A DNA stretch of 64,000 nucleotides from Lacimicrobium sp. SS2-24 (GTDB lineage Bacteria > Pseudomonadota > Gammaproteobacteria > Enterobacterales > Alteromonadaceae). The position numbers and the translations under genes were made by a program. Positions 9,160-18,797 of the stretch are shown in pieces. The stretch is taken from the NCBI RefSeq assembly GCF_002201535.1, contig NZ_NIWW01000007.1, positions 62,001-126,000 on the forward strand. The letters are read 5' to 3'. Position 1 is the stretch's first letter, and every line of letters begins with the position of its first letter. A model generated the notes under the pieces. It made no database searches, had not been told where the DNA came from, and worked only from the letters and a program-made list of their open reading frames with translations.

Positions 9160-9627
9160 TCAGAGATATTCTTCCAGATTCCAGTTGCCAATATCATCGT
9201 CGGTGCCGGTCTGGCGATCGGGACCTGCTGAAAACACATCAAAGGTGCCCATTTCCCCTGGGCTGAGGAGGTAATAATCATTGCCCCAGGGGTCCTGAGG
9301 TAAACGCTGGATGATGCCGTCTGCGGGGTAATTACGCGGCATCGGCTCGATGGTCGGCGCATTCACCAGCGCATCGAGGCCCTGCTCGGTGGTTGGCAGC
9401 ATGCCGGTGCGTACCCGGTACATTTGAATGGCGCTTTCGAGCTGCTGAATATCGATGGCTGCTTTTTTAAGCTCGGCGGATTCCTGATTGCCAAGAATTG
9501 CCGGCGCGACAAAGGCCGCCATCATGCCGATGATCAGCAGTACCACCATCACTTCGATAAGCGTAAAGCCGGACTGCTTGTTGCTGCGGCAAGCGGCCAC
9601 AGCAGAGCGCGAGATAAGTTGTTTCAT
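9160..9627 (-). CDS. gspG: Type II secretion major pseudopilin G
   Basis: Major subunit of the pseudopilus that pushes substrates through the secretin. The leader ends in QSG and is followed by FTLIEVMVVLLIIGMMAAFV with Glu5. The LPTTEQGLDALV and QDPWGNDY motifs and the C-terminal Asp-rich calcium loop (DRQTGTDDDIGNW) are all present. 155 residues includes a leader longer than in many GspGs. The ATG shares bases with the gspF stop (TGATG). Confidence 0.97.
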   Translation of the reverse strand: MKQLISRSAVAACRSNKQSGFTLIEVMVVLLIIGMMAAFVAPAILGNQESAELKKAAIDIQQLESAIQMYRVRTGMLPTTEQGLDALVNAPTIEPMPRNYPADGIIQRLPQDPWGNDYYLLSPGEMGTFDVFSAGPDRQTGTDDDIGNWNLEEYL

Positions 9628-10847
9628 CAGAGATTCACCATACTGTTTAATGCAAGAATTGGTTGTAATATGGCCATGACAATAAACATGACAACGGCCG
9701 CCATGGTCACGATCAGCACAGGTTCAAACACCTTGAGTGTGACGCTGACCAGAGCTTCAAACTCACGATCCTGATTATCGGCTGCCCGGGTTAACATTTG
9801 TTGCAGTTCACCACTGCGCTCACCCGATGCAATCATATGCATCATCATGGGCGGGAACATGCCAGTCTTTTCCAGGGCCGCACGTAAACTGGAGCCTTCT
9901 TTAACCCGCTCCGAGGCATCGAGTATCAGGTTGCGAATATGCAGGTTTTCCAGCACTTGTGCAGCAATGCGCATACTTTCCAGTAACGGCACGGCGCTGG
10001 ACGTCAGAATACTCAGGGTGCGCGCAAACCTGGCGGTATTCAGGCCGCGTGATACCTTACCCAACATGGGTAAACGCAGCAATATACGGTGATAGGCCAG
10101 GCGTATGCGTGGTCGTTGCAGCAGCCGCTGGGCAATCACCGCCAGCACCACCAGCACGATCCCCGCCAGCAGCACGTAGTTTTGCAGCCACTCACTGATA
10201 GCAATCATGACCCGGGTAATGGTGGGAAGTTCCTGGCCCATGGTGTCAAACTGGCCGACAATTTTCGGTACCACCTGAGTCAGCAGGGCAATCACTACCA
10301 GCAAGGCAACCGTTAACATCATGGCCGGGTAGATCATGGCCTGGATAATCTGACTGCGTGTCTGATTGCGTTTTTCGGTGTAGTCGGCAAGGCGATTGAG
10401 CACCGTATCAAGATGACCGGATTTCTCGCCTGCCGCCACCATGGCACGGTACAGATGGTCAAAGACATGCGGAAACTCACTCATGGCATCGGCCAGTCCG
10501 TGTCCTTCCACCACCTTACTGCGCACGGCCATCATCATGTTTTTATGTCGGGGCTTTTCACATTGCTCAGCAACTGCGAGCAAGGCTTCCTCAATGGGGA
10601 GGGCAGACTCAATCAGTGTGGCGATCTGGCGGGTGAGCAAGGCCAGATCGGCCGTGGAAATACTCCGCTCAAAGCGCACCAATGCGCGGCTTTGCTGCTT
10701 GTCTTTTTGGGCCACCTGGGTGACATCCATCGGGATCAGGCTCTGCTCGCGCAGCTGCTGACGTACCTGACGGGCGGTATCTGCCTCTATCACGCCGGAT
10801 TTATTACGGCCCTTTGCATCCAGAGCCTTGTAAGCAAACGCACCCAT
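9627..10847 (-). CDS. gspF: Type II secretion inner-membrane platform protein F
   Basis: Polytopic centre of the inner-membrane platform, contacting GspE and the pseudopilus base. It has two repeated GspF domains (about residues 70-190 and 270-395), each with the FxRxLSxL-like signature and a GE-SG--D motif (GEKSGHLD and GERSGELQ), and three membrane helices (about 170, 220 and 375). 406 residues is standard. A 45-base gap separates it from gspE, the largest within the operon. Confidence 0.97.
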   Translation of the reverse strand: MGAFAYKALDAKGRNKSGVIEADTARQVRQQLREQSLIPMDVTQVAQKDKQQSRALVRFERSISTADLALLTRQIATLIESALPIEEALLAVAEQCEKPRHKNMMMAVRSKVVEGHGLADAMSEFPHVFDHLYRAMVAAGEKSGHLDTVLNRLADYTEKRNQTRSQIIQAMIYPAMMLTVALLVVIALLTQVVPKIVGQFDTMGQELPTITRVMIAISEWLQNYVLLAGIVLVVLAVIAQRLLQRPRIRLAYHRILLRLPMLGKVSRGLNTARFARTLSILTSSAVPLLESMRIAAQVLENLHIRNLILDASERVKEGSSLRAALEKTGMFPPMMMHMIASGERSGELQQMLTRAADNQDREFEALVSVTLKVFEPVLIVTMAAVVMFIVMAILQPILALNSMVNL

Positions 10848-10892
10848 CAGCTACAGGTCCGATTCAGCAGGTGGCAGAGAAGGTTGTTGACG

Positions 10893-12425
10893 TCAGTCTT
10901 CACGGGTAACACGCAGCACTTCCTCTAGTGACGTCACACCCTTGAGCACCTTGGCACAACCGTCATCACGTATGCTGGGTGCAGACTGGCGGATATGCTT
11001 TTCGATTGCCTGTTCGCCATGGCCGTTGTGCACCATGTCGCGGATGATCTCATCGACGACCAGCATTTCATGAATGCCGGTTCTGCCCCGATATCCGGTC
11101 TGATTACAGGCGGCGCAGCCGCGCGGGCTGTATATGGGGTGTTCGGACGCTTTTTTGCTTTTGATGCCCAGGATTTCGCACTCCCGCTCCGAGGGAATGT
11201 GTTGCTCGCGGCACTCCAGACACAAGGTTCTGACCAGACGTTGCGAAATCACCGCCAGCAGGCTGGAAGACAGCAAAAACGGCTCAATGCCCATGTCTTC
11301 AAGACGGGTAATGGCTCCCGATGCGGTGTTGGTGTGCAGCGTCGATAGTACCAGGTGACCGGTTAAACTGGCCTGTACCGCGATCTGTGCGGTTTCCAGA
11401 TCACGTATCTCGCCCACCATGACCACATCCGGGTCCTGGCGCAGAATGGCCCGTAACCCGCGTGCAAAAGTCATGTCCACCCGGGTATTGACCTGGGTTT
11501 GTCCGATACCCTCAAGATCAAATTCGATGGGATCTTCCACCGTCAGAATGTTGCGGTCTTTACTGTTGATTTCCGTCAGCCCGGCATACAGCGTCGTACT
11601 CTTACCAGAGCCAGTGGGGCCGGTCACCAGAATAATGCCGTGGGGTTTGCGGATAAGCTCTGAAAACTGGCGCCCAATCTTTTTGGTCATACCCAGGTCG
11701 GCGAGATTCAGATGAGCGGTATTCTTGTCGAGCAGACGCAGCACCACCCGTTCGCCGTGGCTAGAGGGCATGGTACTGACCCGCACATCCACCGCACGAC
11801 CGGCTATGCGCAGCGTAATACGACCATCCTGAGGGACTCGTTTCTCGGCGATATCCAGCCGTGCCATTACTTTGATCCGCGACACCAGCATGGACGCCAT
11901 TTTACGGTTAGGACGCAAGATTTCCCGCAATACCCCGTCTACCCGAAAACGCACAATCAGGCGTTTTTCGAAGGTCTCGATATGAATATCCGAGGCCCCT
12001 TCCTTAATGGCTTCGCCAAGCATGGCATTGATCAGCTTGATAATAGGGGCATCGCCCTCGCTTTCCAGCAGATCTTCGGTTTCCGGCAGCTCTTCGGCCA
12101 GCGCAAACAAGTCGCCCTCGTTGCCGATATCTTCCATCAGCTGCTTGGCTTCTGACGAGTCGCGCTGGAAGGCCTGAGTCAGCAGCGACTCAAATTTTTC
12201 GGTGGCAATTTCCTGCAATGCAAATTTGTGCCCGAGAAAGCGCCTGACTTCGGCAAAGATCTCAAACGCCGTCTCCGCCGTGTGATACAGCACCGGGGTA
12301 TCCGGCTGGGTATCCAGCAGTACCTGATGCCGTTTTGCGAACCCGAAAGACAACTGTTTGTGACCACTTACTGTCTCTTCTGGCTCTGCGGCCATTTGTT
12401 CTGGTGAGACTTGTTGATCAGACAT
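10893..12425 (-). CDS. gspE: Type II secretion ATPase E
   Basis: Cytoplasmic AAA-type traffic ATPase driving pseudopilus assembly. The N1/N2 regions that bind GspL are followed by the Walker [10 protein letters not shown], the Asp box, the Walker B-type MVGEIRD stretch and the His box (LSTLHTN). The tetracysteine zinc module is complete (CLEC, then CAAC about 35 residues later). 510 residues is normal. The ATG shares one base with the gspD stop (TAATG), so translation is coupled. Confidence 0.97.
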   Translation of the reverse strand: MSDQQVSPEQMAAEPEETVSGHKQLSFGFAKRHQVLLDTQPDTPVLYHTAETAFEIFAEVRRFLGHKFALQEIATEKFESLLTQAFQRDSSEAKQLMEDIGNEGDLFALAEELPETEDLLESEGDAPIIKLINAMLGEAIKEGASDIHIETFEKRLIVRFRVDGVLREILRPNRKMASMLVSRIKVMARLDIAEKRVPQDGRITLRIAGRAVDVRVSTMPSSHGERVVLRLLDKNTAHLNLADLGMTKKIGRQFSELIRKPHGIILVTGPTGSGKSTTLYAGLTEINSKDRNILTVEDPIEFDLEGIGQTQVNTRVDMTFARGLRAILRQDPDVVMVGEIRDLETAQIAVQASLTGHLVLSTLHTNTASGAITRLEDMGIEPFLLSSSLLAVISQRLVRTLCLECREQHIPSERECEILGIKSKKASEHPIYSPRGCAACNQTGYRGRTGIHEMLVVDEIIRDMVHNGHGEQAIEKHIRQSAPSIRDDGCAKVLKGVTSLEEVLRVTRED

Positions 12426-14467
12426 TAGTCTTTCTGCCCTTGTTTTTTCTGATCTTTGTCATGCATGTATTCATCGAAGCTGGGAGGCAGGCTGAGGGCG
12501 TCGTCCCACTCTGGTAATACCGGTGTTTCTGCGAACGGCATCAGGGGTACGCCATCGGCCTGGCGCTTCAGCTGCTCGGCGCGAATGAAGTTGTATTTCT
12601 GATGACTGATTTGATTCATGGTTACGCCCTCACGGATGATCTTGGGACGGATAAAGACCATCAGGTTGCGCTTACGTTTGCTGGACGTGGTGGACTTAAA
12701 CAAATGCCCAAGCACCGGAATGTCGCCCAGCAACGGTACTTTGGAGACACTCTCCTGAATATCTTCGTCAATCAGCCCGCCGAGCACCACCGTGCCACCG
12801 TCATCGACGATCACCGTGGTCTTGATTTCCCGCTTGTTGATAGAAATATCCACACCCGTTGCACCGCTGACACTGGAGACTTCCTGCTCAATCAGCAGTT
12901 GCACCGCGTTGCCCTCGTTAATTTGTGGGGTGACCTTGAGCTTGATGCCCACTTCCTGACGATCCACGGTCTGAAACGGATTTTCGTTATTCGAACCGGT
13001 TGAAGAGCCGGTAATAATGGGCACTTCCTGACCGACGATGAAAAAGGCCTCTTCATTATCCATGGTAGTCAGATGGGGGGTCGCCAGGACGTTAGAGTTG
13101 GTGTCTGTACTGACAGCCTGCACCACCGCGCCCCAGCCATCTTTGACCACCCCATACATCGCGCCATTCAGGCCACCGAGTAAGTTGGCCAGTGCGGTCA
13201 GATCCCCTTCAATGGTTTCTGTGGTGCGCACCGGCTCGCCATTGGCGCTGACATAGGTACGGTTCACCTCTTTGTCTTCGGCCTGGCGCAGGGCCACCCC
13301 TAAGGCGCCGATGGGAACCGTGCCGTTGTTAAACTGCTGACCGCCGCCATTTTCGCTGGCCCACTGCACACCCAGCTGCGTGCCGTCACCTTCAAACACT
13401 TCCACAATAATGGCTTCCACCTGCACTTGCGCACGGCGAATGTCTAACTGGCGAATAACTTCACCGAGGGAGCGCATCATATCCGGCTCGGCTGTGATCA
13501 CCAGGGCATTAGATTCTTTATGTGCATCAATGCTGACATCCCGGGTATTGCTATTGCGGCGCTGATTGGTGGCACCTGCGCCTTCTTCGGCCTGTATGCC
13601 GGCACTGACTCCTTGCAGCACTTTGACCAGATCCTCGGCCTTGGCATATTTGAGATAATGCACGCGGGTGTTGCCGCTGGTTTCCAGCTCTTTATCCAGG
13701 CGTTCAATCAGGTTAATCAGGCGCTGACGGGCCTTGATATCGCCGGAGACAATCACGCTGTTGGTGCGGTCATCGGCTACCACTCGCGGTTGCAGCAGGT
13801 CCGGGGTGGGTTTACCGCCCTGGGATTTGTTGATGCTCTCAACGATGCGCACCATTTCTGAAGAGGACGCATATTTGAGCTTAATAATGTCCACTTCCTG
13901 GTCACCGGCTTTATCGACCCGTTCAATAATCTCCACTAAGCGGTTTACCACCGCTGCGCGGCCGGTCAGCATCATGACATTGGAAGGATCATAACTGACC
14001 ACATTACCACCGCCTGCCTGGTCATTGAGCTGACGCAACAACGGCGCCAGTTCACGCACCGACACGTTGTACACCGGCACCACACGGGTGATCATTTCAT
14101 CGCCATCAAAGGGCGTGCCTTCGATAACCGGAATGTTGGAGGTTTTGGCGTCTTTGTCGCGCACCACTTTGAGGATACCGCTGGGCATTTCCACAACGGC
14201 AAAGCCGTATACCTGCAACACGTTCAGGAAAAACTGATAATACTGATCCTCGTTGAGCAGATCATAACTGCGTACGGTAATTTTGCCGCGCACATTCGGA
14301 TCAACAATGATCGTGCGTTTGAGGTTCTTGCCGACGATATTAATAAACTCGTCGATATCGGTACCCTTAAAATTCGGCGAATATTCTGCCGCAGAGAGGC
14401 TGGTGGCAATGGCCAGCAAACTCGCCATCACGGCAATGGATAAACGCTTAAAGACACCACAGCGCAT
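12425..14467 (-). CDS. gspD: Type II secretion outer-membrane secretin D
   Basis: Forms the multimeric outer-membrane gate. A signal peptide (about residues 1-26, ending LSA) is followed by N0 (starting at the [11 protein letters not shown] segment), N1-N3 repeats, the secretin core with [14 protein letters not shown], and a C-terminal S-domain-like tail. Three ATGs lie close together (14485, 14476, 14467). I use 14467 because AAGGA stands 8 bases upstream. The earliest ATG overlaps the gspC stop. No gspS-type pilotin gene is present in the window. Confidence 0.95.
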   Translation of the reverse strand: MRCGVFKRLSIAVMASLLAIATSLSAAEYSPNFKGTDIDEFINIVGKNLKRTIIVDPNVRGKITVRSYDLLNEDQYYQFFLNVLQVYGFAVVEMPSGILKVVRDKDAKTSNIPVIEGTPFDGDEMITRVVPVYNVSVRELAPLLRQLNDQAGGGNVVSYDPSNVMMLTGRAAVVNRLVEIIERVDKAGDQEVDIIKLKYASSSEMVRIVESINKSQGGKPTPDLLQPRVVADDRTNSVIVSGDIKARQRLINLIERLDKELETSGNTRVHYLKYAKAEDLVKVLQGVSAGIQAEEGAGATNQRRNSNTRDVSIDAHKESNALVITAEPDMMRSLGEVIRQLDIRRAQVQVEAIIVEVFEGDGTQLGVQWASENGGGQQFNNGTVPIGALGVALRQAEDKEVNRTYVSANGEPVRTTETIEGDLTALANLLGGLNGAMYGVVKDGWGAVVQAVSTDTNSNVLATPHLTTMDNEEAFFIVGQEVPIITGSSTGSNNENPFQTVDRQEVGIKLKVTPQINEGNAVQLLIEQEVSSVSGATGVDISINKREIKTTVIVDDGGTVVLGGLIDEDIQESVSKVPLLGDIPVLGHLFKSTTSSKRKRNLMVFIRPKIIREGVTMNQISHQKYNFIRAEQLKRQADGVPLMPFAETPVLPEWDDALSLPPSFDEYMHDKDQKKQGQKD

Positions 14468-14481
14468 AGTTATCATCCTTA

Positions 14482-15402
14482 TCATTGAAGATCGTCCACG
14501 GGCAGGTCGAGGTAAAGGGTAAGCAGTTCGCCGTCACGGTCAACGGTGAGTTGCAGTGCATCGGTTTCCCGCAGCATTGACATGGCTTCCATGGATTGCT
14601 GAACATCTGTCAGGTCCAGCCCGTTAATTTCGGTAACAATATCATTGGCCTGTAAGCCCACAGCCTGAAACAGCTGCGGCTTTTTGCCTGGACTCACGCG
14701 ATAGCCGCGCAACTCACCCTCAACCATGTGCTGAGAGATGGCAATGTAATCGGTAAAATTGGCCGGTTGTGCCAGCAGATCCTGAGTGGCACTGATGGCC
14801 TGCTCAGAGAGCTGTCTGGGCGAATTAGCGGGTTGTTGCGGGGTACGCTGCATCGCTGTGCTGGCAGGCATTGCGTTGCCCTTTTTAAAATCCACCCCGT
14901 CGAGCATCAGTGTTTCCATACGACTGCCATTCTCAATAATAATCCTGTCGGTGTGAACGGCTTTGACAATGACACTGGTGCCTTCAATTTTTTCGCCTAC
15001 CCCATAGGTATTTTGTTGATTGCGGTATTCCACAATGGCCGCCCCCCGCTCCGCCACGTCACTGGCAACCAGCCCGGTGAGTCGCAGGTTTAGGTTGGTT
15101 TGCGGCGCATTGTCTACCACCTGTTTCACCGGTTCGCCCTTTTGTGGCTTGCCGAACAAATGCAGTTGTTTCACTTTATTAATATCAACACGGCTGCCGC
15201 TGCTTGCTGCCTGAGTGCTGCTGAAGGTGGCCACTGGGGCACTATCTGACTGCGGTTGCGGTAACAAGTTCCAGGTGACTTGTGCAGCAAACGCCAGCAA
15301 ATAAAGACTCAGCAATACCACCAGTATTTTAATGGCGGTGTGCTGATGTTTTATCAGCCAGGGCCCGACCTGTTGAAGATGATTGTAATTAATGGCTGTC
15401 AC
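14482..15402 (-). CDS. gspC: Type II secretion system protein C
   Basis: First gene of the gspC-N operon. It links the inner-membrane platform to the secretin. A short cytoplasmic N terminus and one membrane helix (about 24-44) precede the periplasmic HR domain, which contacts GspD N0 (the LRLTGLVAS region). A C-terminal PDZ domain (LQANDIVTEING region) is thought to select substrates. I start at the GTG at 15402, giving a normal 306-residue protein. A GTG at 15465 in the same frame adds 21 residues but has no ribosome site. Confidence 0.92.
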   Translation of the reverse strand: MTAINYNHLQQVGPWLIKHQHTAIKILVVLLSLYLLAFAAQVTWNLLPQPQSDSAPVATFSSTQAASSGSRVDINKVKQLHLFGKPQKGEPVKQVVDNAPQTNLNLRLTGLVASDVAERGAAIVEYRNQQNTYGVGEKIEGTSVIVKAVHTDRIIIENGSRMETLMLDGVDFKKGNAMPASTAMQRTPQQPANSPRQLSEQAISATQDLLAQPANFTDYIAISQHMVEGELRGYRVSPGKKPQLFQAVGLQANDIVTEINGLDLTDVQQSMEAMSMLRETDALQLTVDRDGELLTLYLDLPVDDLQ

Positions 15403-15451
15403 ATTACTACCAGGGTTTTGATCAGTTGTGCTTTTATGCGTGGGGGCATAC

Positions 15452-15483
15452 TTGACAGCGATCACTGATCACTGTGCTAAACT
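15452..15483 (+). promoter_or_regulatory. Possible sigma-70 promoter for hslR-hslO
   Basis: A perfect -35 hexamer TTGACA sits at 15452-15457. TGCTAA follows with 17-base spacing and TAAACT with 20, so the -10 is weak or this is not a simple housekeeping promoter. The spacer holds a tandem GATCACT repeat with two Dam-type GATC sites. The divergent gspC start is just to the left, so this short gap may control both units. No heat-shock sigma-32 consensus was recognised by eye. Confidence 0.35.
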
Positions 15484-15570
15484 AACCCGCCCATCATAGC
15501 CAGTCGCCGAAAGGGTAACAACTCTAATCCCTTCAGGTTACTAAAAAATTACATTCTGGGAGTGCACAAT

Positions 15571-15975
15571 ATGGCTGATGCCAATAAAACATCAGAACAG
15601 AGCAGTGTCAGGCTGGATAAATGGCTGTGGGCAGCGCGTTTTTGTAAAACCCGGGCGGTTGCCAGAGAGCTTGTGCAGGGCGGCAAAGTGCATTATAACG
15701 GCCAGCGTTGTAAACCTAGCAAAACGGTGGAGCTGGGGGCGACAATTCGGGTGCCGCAAGGCTATGATGTGCGGGAAGTGGTGGTGCAGGCGTTATCAGA
15801 CAAGCGCCGCAGCGCGTCACTGGCACAACAGTTATACACAGAAACCGAGGCCAGCATGGCGCAGCGTGAGGCCAACGCACAGGCCCGTAAAGCGGGGGCA
15901 TTGTTAAATCCGAAGCCCGACCACAAGCCCGATAAAAAGCAGCGCCGCGATATAATAAGATTGAAGCATCAATAA
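15571..15975 (+). CDS. hslR: Heat shock protein 15 (ribosome rescue, S4 domain)
   Basis: Binds 50S subunits that carry a stalled peptidyl-tRNA and helps recycle them. The S4 RNA-binding motif fills residues about 10-60 (VRLDKWLWAARFCKTRAVA, then GGKVHYNGQR). The C terminus is a basic tail ending in a KxxRRDIIRLK segment. I use the ATG at 15571 with GGGAG upstream; an earlier in-frame GTG at 15562 lies within that site. 134 residues matches E. coli HslR (133). hslO follows after 19 bases. Confidence 0.95.
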   Translation: MADANKTSEQSSVRLDKWLWAARFCKTRAVARELVQGGKVHYNGQRCKPSKTVELGATIRVPQGYDVREVVVQALSDKRRSASLAQQLYTETEASMAQREANAQARKAGALLNPKPDHKPDKKQRRDIIRLKHQ

Positions 15976-15994
15976 CACGACAGAGATAAACATC

Positions 15995-16864
15995 ATGAGC
16001 CAGTCCAGTGATCAGCTATATCGTTATTTGTTCAGCGACGACAACGTGCGCGGTGAACTCGTACAGCTTAAAGCCAGTTACGCCAGTGTGCTGGACAATC
16101 AGCCCTATCCTGAACCGGTTAAAACTCTGCTGGGTGAACTGATGGCCGCCACGTCATTGTTGACCGCTACGCTCAAGTTTGAAGGCGACATTGCCGTGCA
16201 GCTGCAAAGTGAGGGGCCGGTTAAATATGCGGTGATCAACGGCACCCACAAGCAGGAACTCAGAGGCGTGGCCCGCTGGGACGGTGATGTACCGCAAGAT
16301 TTCACCAGTATGTTCCACAAAGGCGTGCTGGTTATCACCATCACGCCCACAGAAGGCGAGCGTTATCAGGGCATGGTGGCGCTGGATAAGCCCAGCCTGG
16401 CAGCGTGCCTGGAACATTATTTTGAGCAATCGGAACAGCTGCTGACAAGGGTTATCCTCAAAGCCAGTGCCGACAAAGCACAGGCCGGTGGTATGTTGTT
16501 ACAGGTATTGCCGGGCAATGACCCCAAACAGGAAAGCTTTAATCACCTGGTGCATCTGACCGACACCATCACTGACGACGAACTGTTTAATCTGCCTGCC
16601 GAACAGGTATTACACCGGCTGTACCATGAACAGAAAGTGGAGTTGTATGCGCCACAACCGGTAGTGTTTAAATGCAGTTGTTCGAAACAGCGCAGTGCCA
16701 CCGCACTGGCCTCAATAGACAAACAGAATTTGCTCGATATTGTTGCCGAAGACGGGTTTGTGACCCTTAACTGCCAGTATTGCCACACTGAATACCGCTT
16801 CGATGCCATTGATATAGAGGCGATTCATGCCGGCCACTACGGCGAGAGTCAGCAACTGAGCTGA
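15995..16864 (+). CDS. hslO: Redox-regulated chaperonin Hsp33
   Basis: Holdase activated by oxidative unfolding. The N-terminal substrate-binding domain is followed by a linker and a C-terminal zinc centre. The four zinc cysteines are present as CSC (227, 229) and CQYC (260, 263), so the redox switch should work. 289 residues is normal. It is co-transcribed with hslR, an arrangement shared with enterobacteria, where pckA follows directly. Here about 5.4 kb of accessory DNA starts only about two dozen bases after the stop. Confidence 0.97.
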   Translation: MSQSSDQLYRYLFSDDNVRGELVQLKASYASVLDNQPYPEPVKTLLGELMAATSLLTATLKFEGDIAVQLQSEGPVKYAVINGTHKQELRGVARWDGDVPQDFTSMFHKGVLVITITPTEGERYQGMVALDKPSLAACLEHYFEQSEQLLTRVILKASADKAQAGGMLLQVLPGNDPKQESFNHLVHLTDTITDDELFNLPAEQVLHRLYHEQKVELYAPQPVVFKCSCSKQRSATALASIDKQNLLDIVAEDGFVTLNCQYCHTEYRFDAIDIEAIHAGHYGESQQLS

Positions 16865-16887
16865 AAGGACTAATTTGGATACGACCC

Positions 16888-17326
16888 TTTTTATTAGAAA
16901 GCGGTGTCCCGGACCAACCAATGAATGAACGAAGAAGAAACACGTTTTGGGGCAATTAACCGGGTGAAGAACTGTTTGGGAACCTATCCTAATGACAAAA
17001 AATCTGCCTGGTTTGTCGCCATTGAAGGAGGCGTTGATGTATTTGATGAAGGCCCGGCCACCGTTGCTTATGTGGCACTTTATCATCAGGGGCGGTATTC
17101 GGTTACGCGCAGCAGTAGCTTGGCACTGCCGACACAGGTTTATCAGGCATTAGAACGGGGAGAAGAGCTCGGCCATGTCATGGACGCCTTATTTGATACG
17201 CAGAATATTAAGCAGAAAGACGGCGCATTTGGTCTGCTCACGCATCATCGTGTTACGCACCAAGGTGTCTATGAAATGGCGGTGACGCTGGCGCCATTCA
17301 ATTTTCCAGATTTATATGCCAGCTAA
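16888..17326 (+). pseudogene. Decayed yjjX (inosine/xanthosine triphosphatase) remnant
   Basis: From 16925 an open stretch of 133 codons matches YjjX-type NTPases from the EETR-G--NRV segment through VAIEGGVD to the C terminus. It lacks the N-terminal third, including the nucleotide-binding T-N-P-K region. Upstream, in another frame, 16900-16926 reads SGVPDQPMN, exactly the family sequence that should precede EEETR. The break coincides with ATGAATGA at 16921-16928, and removing one ATGA copy restores one continuous frame. The gene is therefore both truncated at its 5' end, close to the hslO stop, and frameshifted. A 133-residue product from the ATG at 16925 could be made but should not be an active NTPase. 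Confidence 0.8.
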
Positions 17327-17389
17327 TCGGTGCTAATTATTAACATAGTGTATGCTTAATTCAATTCGTCATTTGCCTACCATTAGTTT

Positions 17390-18517
17390 ATGGATCTAAC
17401 CCTTTATAAAGATACATTCACCTTGGGCTTTTTCGTCCTGATTTTAACGTCGGTGATTGCGTGTTCTTTTGTCATTGGGAAAGTTTCAAAAGCTTATACT
17501 TACACCCCCTCCCTTCGACTGTTTCAGGTTTATTTTTTAATGGGCTCCATTGGGTTTCTAGGTACCTGGCTGGCGGTGGAAGGGATTTTGCCTACTCTGT
17601 TAGGGGGAAGCGTGGTGGCATATTGTGTTGCTTGTGCCACGCTTTACCTAGGGGCACTAAACCTGTATTCGCCGCACCTGATTCATACCCTGCGAGTGAC
17701 AGCACTCACCCTGTTATGCAGTGTTAGTGCTGTCACTTTAGGCACTATTAAAGCTTTTGTATTTATTGAAGCGTTCTTTGCGCTGATGCTATTTCCCTAT
17801 CTGTTCTATGCCCTGGTGAGGCGTGGCCACTTCAGACAAAACTGCGGCACTGCCCTGCTATTGCTGGCATTATTCGTTGTCATTCTGGCTGCCTTTTTTC
17901 AGCTAGGCTGGCTGGGATTATCTGAAGATATTAAGTTTGTTTTTGCCGTCACCGTGTTTTCACAATCGGTATCATTTGTTCTAGTTGGCCTGGGCGTAAC
18001 CACCAGTTTATTGATTGATGAAAAGAAAAAAATGACCGAACTGTCGTTTAAGGATCCGCTCACCGATTTATATAACCGCAGAGGTATGGAAAGGCAATTC
18101 CAAAAGGAGCCATTTCGGCGTTCAGCATTTAGTATTGCCATTGATATTGATCACTTTAAGCGTATCAATGACACCTATGGCCATGAAGCCGGGGATGAAG
18201 TCTTAACCAAAGTGGCAGCATTACTCAAGTCTGAGGTGCGTGAAAATGACATCTGTTGCCGGCTGGGCGGTGAGGAATTTATTATTCTGTTAGCAGAGGT
18301 AAATGTTGACATTGCAATGCAGTTAGCCAAGCGTTTGCGAACAGCAATAGCTGCATTTGCTGTCAATTATCAGGACCAGATTATTCAGTTTACCGCCAGT
18401 TTTGGCGTGGCAGAATGTTTGCCTCAAGAAACCCTTCACGCTTTGATTAAACGCGCGGATCTTGCCCTGTATCAGGCAAAATCAGCTGGCAGAAATCAGG
18501 TGGTTCAAGCGCACTAA
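17390..18517 (+). CDS. Membrane-anchored diguanylate cyclase
   Basis: Predicted to make cyclic di-GMP from GTP. The N-terminal 200 residues hold about six hydrophobic helices and no recognisable sensory domain. A GGDEF domain occupies about 210-370 and opens with DPLTDLYNRRG. The active-site motif is GGEEF, and the inhibitory I-site REND stands 5 residues before it, so product feedback is likely. The domain closes with the usual RADLALYQAK-GRN segment. There is no EAL domain. It is the first intact gene after hslO in the accessory insertion. The upstream gap (17327-17389) is AT-rich and could carry its own promoter. Confidence 0.92.
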   Translation: MDLTLYKDTFTLGFFVLILTSVIACSFVIGKVSKAYTYTPSLRLFQVYFLMGSIGFLGTWLAVEGILPTLLGGSVVAYCVACATLYLGALNLYSPHLIHTLRVTALTLLCSVSAVTLGTIKAFVFIEAFFALMLFPYLFYALVRRGHFRQNCGTALLLLALFVVILAAFFQLGWLGLSEDIKFVFAVTVFSQSVSFVLVGLGVTTSLLIDEKKKMTELSFKDPLTDLYNRRGMERQFQKEPFRRSAFSIAIDIDHFKRINDTYGHEAGDEVLTKVAALLKSEVRENDICCRLGGEEFIILLAEVNVDIAMQLAKRLRTAIAAFAVNYQDQIIQFTASFGVAECLPQETLHALIKRADLALYQAKSAGRNQVVQAH

Positions 18518-18549
18518 CTGGTTGAGCAAGTTCTGTGCTTTCGCTGTTG

Positions 18550-18797
18550 TCAGCTGATTCTGTTCGACCAGTTGCTCCGGGCTTTCCTGGGAGTGATCCG
18601 CTGGATATAGGATTTCTCATCAAGTGGCTTGTTGATGCCATCAATCCAGCCCCAACACAGCCATTCAATCACGACATCTTCCCAAGTTACGTTCGGAATC
18701 CCGGATCCTTTCTTGTATTTCATCACCCACAGCTCATTTTCGGAGGCATGATTCAGCTTTAGCCATTGGCCTAGATCTTAGGGCAATGCAAAGGTTG
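18550..18797 (-). pseudogene. Decayed YdeI/OmpD-associated family gene fragment
   Basis: Minus-strand reading gives the core of the YdeI/OmpD-associated (bacteriocin-protection-like) family: WLKLNHA, then WVMKYKKGSG, then CWGWIDGINK, then ITPRKARSNWS. An in-frame TAA interrupts the part before this core; a CAA codon there would give a family-like sequence, so a C-to-T change is plausible. No start codon is found upstream. The frame ends at TGA 18550-18552, well short of the family's C-terminal half, and the intact diguanylate cyclase gene comes next on the other strand. It is therefore truncated on at least the C-terminal side and is not expected to make a working protein. Confidence 0.72.

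Noticed and set aside
4089-15402. Type IV pilus operon instead of type II secretion
   Set aside because: Presence of GspC, GspD with N0-N3, GspK, GspL, GspM and GspN, and the calcium loop in GspG, identify type II secretion.
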